The notes under the pieces are model-generated. The model made no database searches. It had not been told where the DNA came from and worked only from the letters and a program-made list of their open reading frames with translations. Both the position numbers and the translations under genes were made by a program. Of a DNA stretch of 64,000 bases, positions 1-6,129 are shown piece by piece (position 1 is the first letter of the stretch; every line of letters begins with the position of its first letter). The stretch lies in contig NZ_CAJNAT010000002.1 in the NCBI RefSeq assembly GCF_905220705.1, positions 372,001 through 436,000 of the forward strand, read 5' to 3'. Origin of the DNA: Paraburkholderia domus. Lineage in GTDB: Bacteria; Pseudomonadota; Gammaproteobacteria; Burkholderiales; Burkholderiaceae.

Positions 1-234
1 GCAGGTCAGACAGCGGTCGAGGTGCAACTGGGTTTTCTGCGTGACCGGCTCGCCTTCCAGCATTTGCTTGATCAGATAAATGCGGCCGCGGGGACCGTCG
101 AGCTCATTGCCGAGCAACTGATAGGTCGGGCAGGTCGCGTTGCAGAAGCCGCAGTGCACGCACGAGCGCAGGATCTGTTCGGCTTCGTCGGCGCGCGACA
201 GGGTTTTGGCGGCGTCGCTGAGATTGGTTTGCAT
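1..234 (-). CDS. glcF: Glycolate oxidase iron-sulfur subunit GlcF (partial, N-terminal 78 residues)
   Basis: This is the electron-transfer subunit of the membrane-associated glycolate oxidase complex GlcDEF, which oxidises glycolate to glyoxylate. Only the first 78 codons lie in the window; the gene continues past the left edge. The visible part holds the first ferredoxin cysteine cluster CVHCGFCNATCP at residues 25-36, and the start of a second one (CLTC) right at the edge. The start is ATG at 234, and the upstream region is a 78-bp gap after glcE. It is the last visible gene of glcD-glcE-glcF on the minus strand. The order and the cluster motif make the identification firm; LutA-type lactate proteins share the domain, but the glcDE context decides. 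Confidence 0.93.
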   Translation of the reverse strand, partial: MQTNLSDAAKTLSRADEAEQILRSCVHCGFCNATCPTYQLLGNELDGPRGRIYLIKQMLEGEPVTQKTQLHLDRCLTC

Positions 235-312
235 GGTGTCGTTCGCCTTCAGGGCTTCACAGGCCAGTGTTCACAGGCCGCGTTCGGCGGACCGGGCTTC
301 ATGGGCGTGGAT

Positions 313-1380
313 TCACAGGCCGGCATAAAGGCGGCCGGGGTTGAAGAGGCCGCGCGGGTCGAGTTGCTGCTTCAACTGCTGGTGAAAGCGCAGCAGCGCT
401 TCTGGCAGCGGCGTGAACGGCTCGGCGTCCGCACGCGGCGTGAAGCAGGTCGCATGGCCGCCGGCGGCACGAGCGATCTGGCGGATCGTCGCGGCCGGGG
501 CATCGCTTTTCAGCCAGCGTTGCGCGCCAGCCCAGTCGAGCAGCGTGTCGCCGGGCAAGCTGGTCAGCGGCGAAGCATTCGGCAGCGAGAGGCGCCATAA
601 CGGACGCGGGTCGTCGAAAAACGCCAGCCGGTGCTCACGCAAGGCGTCCCAGAACTGCAGATCGAGTTGCTTGCCGCCGATGCGATCCACGGCCGAGGCC
701 ACCGACCCCATGCCGCCTTCGAGCCGCACATGGAGGTGCCCGTCGACGTAAGCCGCGCCGCTGATCGGCAACGCGGCACGGCGCCACGCCGACAGTTCAC
801 GCAGCGCTTCCCCCGCATCGAGTTCGAGCATGAGGCTGCCCACCGCGCGCGGCTTCGGCAACACCTTGAGCGACACTTCAGTGATCAGGCCGAGACAGCC
901 GAAACTGCCGGCAAGCAGACGCGAGACGTCGTAGCCCGCGACGTTCTTCATCACTTCACCGCCGAAGCGCAGATGCTTCGCCTGACCCGTGATCACACGG
1001 CAGCCGAGCACGAAATCGCGCACTGAACCGGACCACGGCCGGCGCGGACCGGCGAGGCCGGCAGCGACCATTCCGCCGACGGTGGCGGTGCCGTCGAAGG
1101 TCGGCGGTTCACAGGGCAGCATCTGACCGGCCGCGTCGAGCGCGGCGTTCAGTTCGGCGACCGGCGTGCCCGCGCGCGCGGTGATCACGAGTTCAGTCGG
1201 GTCATAGCTGACCACGCCGCGATGCGAGCGTGTGTCGATCGGCGTGCCTTGCACCGGGCGGCCGAGAACAGCCTTGCTGTTGCCGCCGCGGATCTTCAAG
1301 GGGGTACCACTTGCCCACGCTTGCGAGACTTCGGTGACGAGCCGTTCGCTATCGTCCATCGATACTGCTTCGATCAACAT
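313..1380 (-). CDS. glcE: Glycolate oxidase FAD-binding subunit GlcE
   Basis: This 355-residue protein is the second flavin-domain subunit of glycolate oxidase. It has the FAD_binding_4 (PCMH) fold in its N-terminal half, with a TVGGMVAAGLAGPRRPWSGS stretch near residues 100-120 and GEVMKNVAGYDVSRL further on; it ends LFNPGRLYAGL, as GlcE proteins do. The length is typical of the family. The ATG at 1380 follows a GGAG site and overlaps the glcD stop by one base (TGATG), so translational coupling is likely. An internal ATG seven codons later is possible but lacks the ribosome site. It is the middle gene of the operon. Confidence 0.95.
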   Translation of the reverse strand: MLIEAVSMDDSERLVTEVSQAWASGTPLKIRGGNSKAVLGRPVQGTPIDTRSHRGVVSYDPTELVITARAGTPVAELNAALDAAGQMLPCEPPTFDGTATVGGMVAAGLAGPRRPWSGSVRDFVLGCRVITGQAKHLRFGGEVMKNVAGYDVSRLLAGSFGCLGLITEVSLKVLPKPRAVGSLMLELDAGEALRELSAWRRAALPISGAAYVDGHLHVRLEGGMGSVASAVDRIGGKQLDLQFWDALREHRLAFFDDPRPLWRLSLPNASPLTSLPGDTLLDWAGAQRWLKSDAPAATIRQIARAAGGHATCFTPRADAEPFTPLPEALLRFHQQLKQQLDPRGLFNPGRLYAGL

Positions 1381-2879
1381 CAGAAACGCTCCAGTTCAGG
1401 AAAGGGCAGTGCGCCATGGTGGACATGCATCGAGCCGAATTCGGCGCAACGGTGCAGGGTCGGCACGTTCTTGCCGGGGTTCAGGAGGCCGCCCGGGTCG
1501 AAAGCCGCTTTCAGCGCGTGGAAGAAGCTCAGTTCGTCGCTATTGAACTGCGCGCACATCTGGTTGATCTTTTCGCGGCCCACGCCGTGTTCGCCGGTGA
1601 TGCTGCCGCCCACGGCCACGCACAGCTCAAGGATCTTCGCGCCGAGGGCTTCGGCGCGTTCGGTTTCGCCTGGCGCGTTCGCATCGAACAGGATCAGCGG
1701 ATGCATGTTGCCGTCGCCTGCATGGAAGACGTTGGCCACGCGCAGACCATATTCGTTCGAGAGGTCCTCGATGCCTTTGAGCACGCGCGGCAATTCGCGG
1801 CGCGGGATCGTGCCGTCCATGCAGTAGTAATCCGGCGAGATGCGGCCCACGGCCGGGAACGCGTTCTTGCGGCCGGCCCAGAAGCGCTGGCGTTCGGCTT
1901 CGTCTTTCGCGAGCCGGATATCGGTGGCGCCTGCCGCGCGCAGCAGCGCTTCGACGCATTCCACGTCTTCCTGCACGTCGCTTTCGACACCGTCGACTTC
2001 GCATAGCAGGATCGCTTCGGCATCGACCGGATAGCCTGCGTGGATGAAGTCTTCCGCGGCGCGAATCGCGAGGTTATCCATCATTTCGAGGCCGCCGGGG
2101 ATCACGCCCGCGCCGATGATCTGTGCGACCGCCGCGCCCGCTTTCTCGACATTGTCGAAACTGGCGAGCAGCACCTTCGCGCTTTGTGGCTTGGTGAGCA
2201 GCTTCACGGTGACTTCGGTGACGATGCCGAGCATGCCTTCTGAGCCGGTGAAGAGCGCGAGAAAATCAAATCCGGATGCGTCCAGCGCATCTGAGCCGAG
2301 CGTGATGCGCTCGCCGTCGATGGTGAGAATTTCGAGCTTCAGGATGTTGTTGACGGTCAGTCCGTACTTCAGGCAGTGCACGCCGCCCGCGTTCTCGGCG
2401 ACGTTGCCGCCGATCGAGCAGGCAATCTGCGACGATGGGTCCGGCGCGTAATACATGCCATGGGGTGCCGCGGCCTGCGAGATCGCCAGGTTGCGCACGC
2501 CGGGTTGCACACGGGCAATGCCGGCCTCGGGATCGACTTCGAGAATCCGGTTAAAGCGCGCCATCACCAGCAGAATGCCTTTGTCCAGTGGCAGCGCGCC
2601 ACCCGACAAACCGGTGCCGGCGCCGCGCGCGACCACTGGAATCTTCTGTGTGTTGGCGAATTTCAGCAGCGCTTCGACCTGCTCGACCTTGTCGGGCAGC
2701 GCGACCAGCATCGGCGTCGCGCGATAGGCGGCCAGGCCGTCGCATTCGAACGGCCTCAGATCTTCCTGTTCGTAGAGGAGTTGCAGACCGGGGATCAGCG
2801 CTTGCAGCTGCGCGACGACTGCGGACTTGTCGTGCGTCGCGAGCGCGCCGTCGATGCGCTCGTCATAGTGATAGCTCAT
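1380..2879 (-). CDS. glcD: Glycolate oxidase catalytic subunit GlcD
   Basis: This 499-residue FAD-linked oxidase oxidises glycolate (and often D-lactate) to glyoxylate, passing electrons through GlcE and GlcF to the quinone pool. The FAD pyrophosphate loop RGAGTGLSGG is at residues 85-94, followed by SSQIACSIGGNVAENAGG. The C-terminal FAD-oxidase domain carries HAGDGNMHP and GEHGVGREK, both hallmarks of GlcD/D-LDH enzymes. The start at 2879 (MSYHYDERIDG) is chosen over an upstream in-frame start at 2996 because AGGAGA lies just before it and because the longer version would run through the operator region. It is the first gene of the operon and is divergent from the GntR regulator. Confidence 0.95.
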   Translation of the reverse strand: MSYHYDERIDGALATHDKSAVVAQLQALIPGLQLLYEQEDLRPFECDGLAAYRATPMLVALPDKVEQVEALLKFANTQKIPVVARGAGTGLSGGALPLDKGILLVMARFNRILEVDPEAGIARVQPGVRNLAISQAAAPHGMYYAPDPSSQIACSIGGNVAENAGGVHCLKYGLTVNNILKLEILTIDGERITLGSDALDASGFDFLALFTGSEGMLGIVTEVTVKLLTKPQSAKVLLASFDNVEKAGAAVAQIIGAGVIPGGLEMMDNLAIRAAEDFIHAGYPVDAEAILLCEVDGVESDVQEDVECVEALLRAAGATDIRLAKDEAERQRFWAGRKNAFPAVGRISPDYYCMDGTIPRRELPRVLKGIEDLSNEYGLRVANVFHAGDGNMHPLILFDANAPGETERAEALGAKILELCVAVGGSITGEHGVGREKINQMCAQFNSDELSFFHALKAAFDPGGLLNPGKNVPTLHRCAEFGSMHVHHGALPFPELERF

Positions 2880-2911
2880 GTGAGGGTCTCCTGATGCTGC
2901 GCTAACCTGGC

Positions 2912-2920
2912 GGTCATACC
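2912..2920. promoter_or_regulatory. Degenerate third GntR-type half-site pair in the glcD leader
   Basis: GGTCATACC matches the inner nine bases of the two full sites at 2998 and 3107 (which read TGGTNNNACCA) but lacks the outer T and A. It sits 33 bp upstream of the glcD start codon, where a bound repressor could block elongation. It could be chance, because only one arm base on each side decides it. Confidence 0.35.
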
Positions 2921-2997
2921 CGTGGGGACGGGCGCGCAAGCGTGTCTCAGGCGGGATTGTTACGGCTATGGGAGTCGCTGTCGACCGGTTCGGCAAG

Positions 2998-3008
2998 TGG
3001 TCGTACCA
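2998..3008. promoter_or_regulatory. GlcC/FadR-family operator 1 (TGGTCGTACCA)
   Basis: This is an exact TGGT-N3-ACCA palindrome. The core is the known binding pattern of FadR-subfamily GntR regulators of organic-acid genes such as PdhR and LldR. The flanks match operator 2 (AAG before, GTT after). Centre at 3003, 109 bp from the centre of operator 2, about ten helical turns, in the divergent glcD / regulator promoter region. Confidence 0.75.
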
Positions 3009-3106
3009 GTTTTTAATGACGTGTTCTTCACTGTGATAGAAGCAATCTATTGGTGAATATGGGATGTAAAGGGAATTCGTGATTTCAACGTGTTAGCATT
3101 TCAAAG

Positions 3107-3117
3107 TGGTCATACCA
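3107..3117. promoter_or_regulatory. GlcC/FadR-family operator 2 (TGGTCATACCA)
   Basis: This second exact TGGT-N3-ACCA palindrome has the same flanking bases as operator 1. It ends 12 bp before the preferred ATG (3130) of the GntR gene, so occupancy would cover that gene's ribosome site and suggests autoregulation. It also argues against an alternative GTG start at 3106, which would place the operator inside the coding sequence. Confidence 0.75.
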
Positions 3118-3129
3118 GTTGGAATTGCA

Positions 3130-3897
3130 ATGCAGACAGCGGATCAGGAAAGCGCGCGGCAGGTGGCGGACGTCGTCGCCGAGCGTATCGAGCGATTGAT
3201 TGTCGATGGCGTGCTGAAAACGGGGCAGGCGCTGCCGTCCGAGCGGCGCCTCACCGACAAGCTCGGCGTTTCGCGCACGGCGCTGCGCGAAGGGCTCAAG
3301 CTTTTGCGGGCGCGCGGCATCATCGAGACATCGCACGGCAAGGGCTCGTTCGTCGCCAGCCTCACCGCGCAACCCACGCTTACGCCGCTGATGCACCTGC
3401 TCGGCTCGCAGCCGCGCACCCTCTACGATCTGTTCGAAGTGCGTGCCTTGCTCGAAGCGGAGTCCGCCCGGCTTGCGGCGCTGCGTGGCACGCCTGCCGA
3501 CTTCGTGCTGATCACGCGCCGCTACGAGGAAATGCTCGCGGCCCACGGCAAGGAGACGAGCGCGTCCACCCACGCGCGCCTCGATCATGCGTTTCACCTC
3601 GCAATTTGCGAGGCCTCGCATAACCCCGTGCTGGTGCATACCTTGAGCACGCTCACCGATCTGCTGCTGAGTTCCGTGTTCGCGTCGGTGAACAATCTCT
3701 ATCACCGCGAACCGCAGAAACGGGTAATCGATCGTCAGCATGCGAGGCTCTACAACGCCGTCACCGGCAAGTTGCCCGAACAGGCGAAGAAGGCGGCGGC
3801 CGATCATATCGACAGCATGTGTGCGAACCTGCGGGAAATCGAACAGGAAGAGCAGCGGCTCGTGCGCGCCACGTTGCGGCTGGAAGGCTGGGAGTAG
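3130..3897 (+). CDS. glcC: GntR/FadR-family regulator of the glycolate operon (GlcC-like)
   Basis: This 255-residue transcription factor has an N-terminal winged helix-turn-helix (about residues 10-75; LPSERRLTDKLGVSRTALRE is the recognition region) and a C-terminal FCD ligand domain (about 95-225) with the usual metal-binding histidines in DHAFHLAI and ASHNP. It is divergently transcribed from glcDEF and two TGGTNNNACCA sites lie between them. Glycolate or glyoxylate is the expected ligand by analogy with E. coli GlcC; LldR-type lactate sensing cannot be excluded from sequence. The ATG at 3130 follows a weak GGAA. Confidence 0.85.
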   Translation: MQTADQESARQVADVVAERIERLIVDGVLKTGQALPSERRLTDKLGVSRTALREGLKLLRARGIIETSHGKGSFVASLTAQPTLTPLMHLLGSQPRTLYDLFEVRALLEAESARLAALRGTPADFVLITRRYEEMLAAHGKETSASTHARLDHAFHLAICEASHNPVLVHTLSTLTDLLLSSVFASVNNLYHREPQKRVIDRQHARLYNAVTGKLPEQAKKAAADHIDSMCANLREIEQEEQRLVRATLRLEGWE

Positions 3898-4016
3898 TCA
3901 GTGCTGCTGGCTGGGCGCAGGTGTCAGAATTACCGTAGCGCCGGAGTTAACGCGCAGCAGCGCTTTACAATCGAGCTTCAATACAAAAACGCGTGTTCCC
4001 CCACACCGCCCACACC

Positions 4017-4892
4017 ATGCCTACCATCAGCGAGCTTTTCGTCTATCCGATCAAATCCTGCGCCGGCATCGCGCTTAACGAAGCGCGCCTGCTCGCCACC
4101 GGCCTCGAATACGATCGATGCTGGATGGTCACCGACCCGAGCGGTGCGATGCTCACACAGCGTGCGCATCCACGCATGGCGTTGATCAAGGTCGAACTCG
4201 GCGAACATGAACTCGTGATCCGCGCGCCGGGCATGAGCGCGTTGCGCACGCCGCTCGACGCCGCCGCACTTGGCGCACCGCAAAAGGTGCAAACCGTGGT
4301 TTGGGGCGACGCAGCCTACGGGCTCGACACTGGCGAAGAAAGCGCCGCATGGTTTTCGGGCTTTCTCGGCGTGCCATCGCGGCTTCTGCGCTTCAATCCC
4401 GAGCGCGAGCGGATTGTCGATCCGGACTACACCGGTAGCGTCGGCGGGGCCACCACGCATTTCGCCGATGGTTTTCCGCTGCTGGTGATCGGCCAGGCCT
4501 CGCTCGACGATCTGAATGTGCGCCTGAACAGTAAGGGCGCGTCGTCGATTCCGATCGACCGGTTCCGCCCCAACGTCGTGCTGACGGGGCTCGACGCGTA
4601 TGAAGAGGATTATGTCGAGCGTCTGAGCGTGGATGGCGCAGAGGATGAGGCCGTGCAACTGCAACTGGTCAAGCTGTGCTCGCGCTGTCCGATGCCGACC
4701 ATCGATCAGGCAAAGGGTGCGCCCGATCCCGATTGGCCGAATGAACCCACCGACACCATGAGCGTGTACCGGGCGAATCCGCAGCGAAATGGTGCGCTGA
4801 CGTTCGGCAACAATGCAATCGTCGCGCGCGGAGCCGGGGCGTGGCTGCGTGTCGGGCAAACGGTCGAAGCTGAATTGGGGTTCGGCGATTAG
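4017..4892 (+). CDS. MOSC domain protein (YcbX-like)
   Basis: This 291-residue protein has an N-terminal MOSC beta-barrel domain (from ISELFVYPIKSCAGI, residues about 3-120) and a C-terminal MOSC domain containing KLCSRCPMPTID, whose cysteine is the likely molybdenum-cofactor sulfur ligand. Family members deliver or carry sulfurated molybdenum cofactor, or act in N-hydroxylated base detoxification with a reductase (E. coli YcbX). Unlike E. coli YcbX it has no C-terminal ferredoxin domain, so an external electron donor would be needed. The start is ATG 4017; a GTG at 3993 would add eight residues. It stands alone between the glc regulator and a minus-strand receiver gene. Confidence 0.85.
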   Translation: MPTISELFVYPIKSCAGIALNEARLLATGLEYDRCWMVTDPSGAMLTQRAHPRMALIKVELGEHELVIRAPGMSALRTPLDAAALGAPQKVQTVVWGDAAYGLDTGEESAAWFSGFLGVPSRLLRFNPERERIVDPDYTGSVGGATTHFADGFPLLVIGQASLDDLNVRLNSKGASSIPIDRFRPNVVLTGLDAYEEDYVERLSVDGAEDEAVQLQLVKLCSRCPMPTIDQAKGAPDPDWPNEPTDTMSVYRANPQRNGALTFGNNAIVARGAGAWLRVGQTVEAELGFGD

Positions 4893-4985
4893 GCCAGGGT
4901 TCTTGCCGGTATTGAGCTGAACGCCTGAATCGGCGCGCAGGGCGGCACGGCAATTAGCGCCTTGCCAGGCGCCGATGCATGCCCG

Positions 4986-5366
4986 CTAATGCGGGCCATG
5001 CCCGGTCAGCGCCGCGAGGATCACCGGCATCGGCACGGGCTTGACGAAATGATGGTTGAATCCGGAGCGCAACGACTCGCGCCTGTCTTCTTCGCGCGCG
5101 AGGCCGGTCACGGCGACCAGCGTGGGCGCTGGCGTGTCGGCCACGCGGCGGATGCGGCGGGCGACCGCGCGCCCGTCGAGACGCGGCATTTCGACGTCGA
5201 GCAGTGCGGCGCCCGGATGCCACGCGCAATACTGCGCGAGCGCGTCGAAGCCGTTGCGCGCGGTCCGGACGTCGAAACCATGCGCACTGAAGAAGAGTAC
5301 GTAAGCGGCCAGCAGATTCGGATCATCGTCGGCGATCAGCAGGCGTGTGGTGCCGTCATTGCACAT
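4986..5366 (-). CDS. Stand-alone response regulator receiver domain protein
   Basis: This 126-residue protein is a single CheY-like receiver. The acidic triad is visible in LLIADDDPN near the N-terminus, the phospho-acceptor aspartate in LLDVEMPRLDG, the conserved threonine in VAVTGLA and the lysine in HFVKPVPMP. There is no output domain, so it probably acts by protein-protein contact or as a phosphorelay intermediate. The start at 5366 has GGGGAG six bases upstream; an upstream in-frame start adds 33 unrelated residues. It has no ANTAR domain, so it is not the NasT-type factor expected for the nearby nirB leader. No partner kinase is in the window. Confidence 0.85.
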   Translation of the reverse strand: MCNDGTTRLLIADDDPNLLAAYVLFFSAHGFDVRTARNGFDALAQYCAWHPGAALLDVEMPRLDGRAVARRIRRVADTPAPTLVAVTGLAREEDRRESLRSGFNHHFVKPVPMPVILAALTGHGPH

Positions 5367-5774
5367 CCGGTTCTCCCCATTTGCTTTCCTTGTAGTGAGC
5401 AATTTGAAGTCCCGATAGAATCGGCGCCCAATTTCGGCAAGGACCCGGTCTATCACGGTCACCACACAGCGCGGATCTACAACGTGGGTAGTTATTTCCC
5501 TGCCGATCGTTTTGCCCGACGGCAGCTATTTCGGTAATCTCTACGCAATCGACCCGAATCCGAATGAGCACTCGGATGCGCGCACGATTAGTGGGTTCGA
5601 GATGTTCGCCGACCTGATCGCGCACCATTCAGGTTCACACGGCCGCTCTCACGGCACGCCACGCTGCGGCTCGATTTACGCGGCTTGCGCAACCGGCTCG
5701 TGCGCAATCACCGCTTCGGGTTGCATGGCAGCCGGGTCGTCGCGCAATTCGGTGCTTCCTTCACGCCCGCGCTC
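5367..5774. other. Non-coding stretch upstream of the nir/nas control region
   Basis: About 400 bases between the receiver gene and the nirB regulatory sites. Open frames here are short, without ribosome sites and without recognisable protein features. Nothing else was identified; the promoter of the minus-strand receiver gene should lie at its left end. Confidence 0.5.
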
Positions 5775-5789
5775 GCACGTGCACAGTGC
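5775..5789. promoter_or_regulatory. NtrC-type enhancer site 1 (GCAC-N7-GTGC)
   Basis: Exact GCAC-N7-GTGC, the dyad bound by NtrC in proteobacteria. Its centre is 21 bp (two helical turns) from site 2 and about 155 bp upstream of the predicted sigma-54 start point, which is normal for an enhancer. Confidence 0.7.
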
Positions 5790-5795
5790 TGCGTC

Positions 5796-5810
5796 GCACC
5801 ATCCATGTGC
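5796..5810. promoter_or_regulatory. NtrC-type enhancer site 2 (GCACC-N5-TGTGC)
   Basis: Matches the NtrC dyad GCACC-N5-GGTGC at nine of ten defined bases. It lies 21 bp from site 1, on the same face of the helix, as expected for two cooperating NtrC dimers. Confidence 0.7.
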
Positions 5811-5911
5811 CTCGCTGCATCAAAACGTGCCGCGCATCGTGCTGACAGCAGGTCCCCGTCATTTGCCGCCCGGCCCCGTGCGATAAGGCTGCAGCGGGAA
5901 TTTTTCACAAT

Positions 5912-5926
5912 TGGCACGGCCTTTGC
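5912..5926 (+). promoter_or_regulatory. Sigma-54 promoter of the nirB operon
   Basis: TGGCACG-N4-TTGC, with GG at 5913-5914 and GC at 5925-5926 exactly ten bases apart, is a near-perfect -24/-12 element. The predicted start point is near 5938, four bases before the ANTAR-type hairpin. Together with the upstream NtrC sites this implies induction by nitrogen limitation. Confidence 0.85.
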
Positions 5927-5941
5927 GTAAAGCCTTGCCAT

Positions 5942-5959
5942 CGGATCAACGTGGATCCG
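5942..5959 (+). ncRNA. ANTAR-type hexaloop hairpin in the nirB leader
   Basis: CGGATC and GATCCG form a perfect 6-bp stem around the hexaloop AACGTG, which has A at loop position 1 and G at position 4. Those two loop bases are the recognition feature of RNA hairpins bound by ANTAR antiterminators such as NasR and NasT. It starts a few bases after the predicted transcription start. A second stem (GTTGC/GCAAC) follows directly at 5959-5972, but its loop does not show A1/G4, so the canonical second hairpin is not certain. Confidence 0.65.
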
Positions 5960-6004
5960 TTGCGAGTGCAACAACACAGCGCTCGCTGCAGCACAGGTCA
6001 GGAC

Positions 6005-6056
6005 AACGGCGTCCCCCGAATTCAGTCATCGACTGGGTTCGCGGGACGCCGTTTTT
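6005..6056 (+). terminator. Intrinsic terminator in the nirB leader (attenuator)
   Basis: An 11-bp perfect stem AACGGCGTCCC / GGGACGCCGTT (6005-6015 with 6043-6053) is extended by inner pairings CGAA/TTCG and CAGTC/GACTG around a three-base loop. The arm runs into TTTTT (6052-6056). It lies 74 bp before the nirB start codon, inside the transcript from the sigma-54 promoter, so it should stop transcription unless an antiterminator acts on the hairpin upstream. This is the NasR/NasT-type attenuation layout. Confidence 0.85.
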
Positions 6057-6129
6057 ATTTCCGGAATCGCTTTCGCGCAGCAGCCAAGCGGCAGCGATTC
6101 CAGCCCAGCACATTGAGGAAGCCGCGGTC

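Noticed and set aside
4986..5366. Stand-alone receiver as the NasT antiterminator
   Set aside because: It has only a receiver domain and no ANTAR region, and is too short at 126 residues.
5512..5886. 124-codon frame upstream of nirB
   Set aside because: It spans the NtrC sites and promoter region, has no ribosome site and a low-complexity composition.
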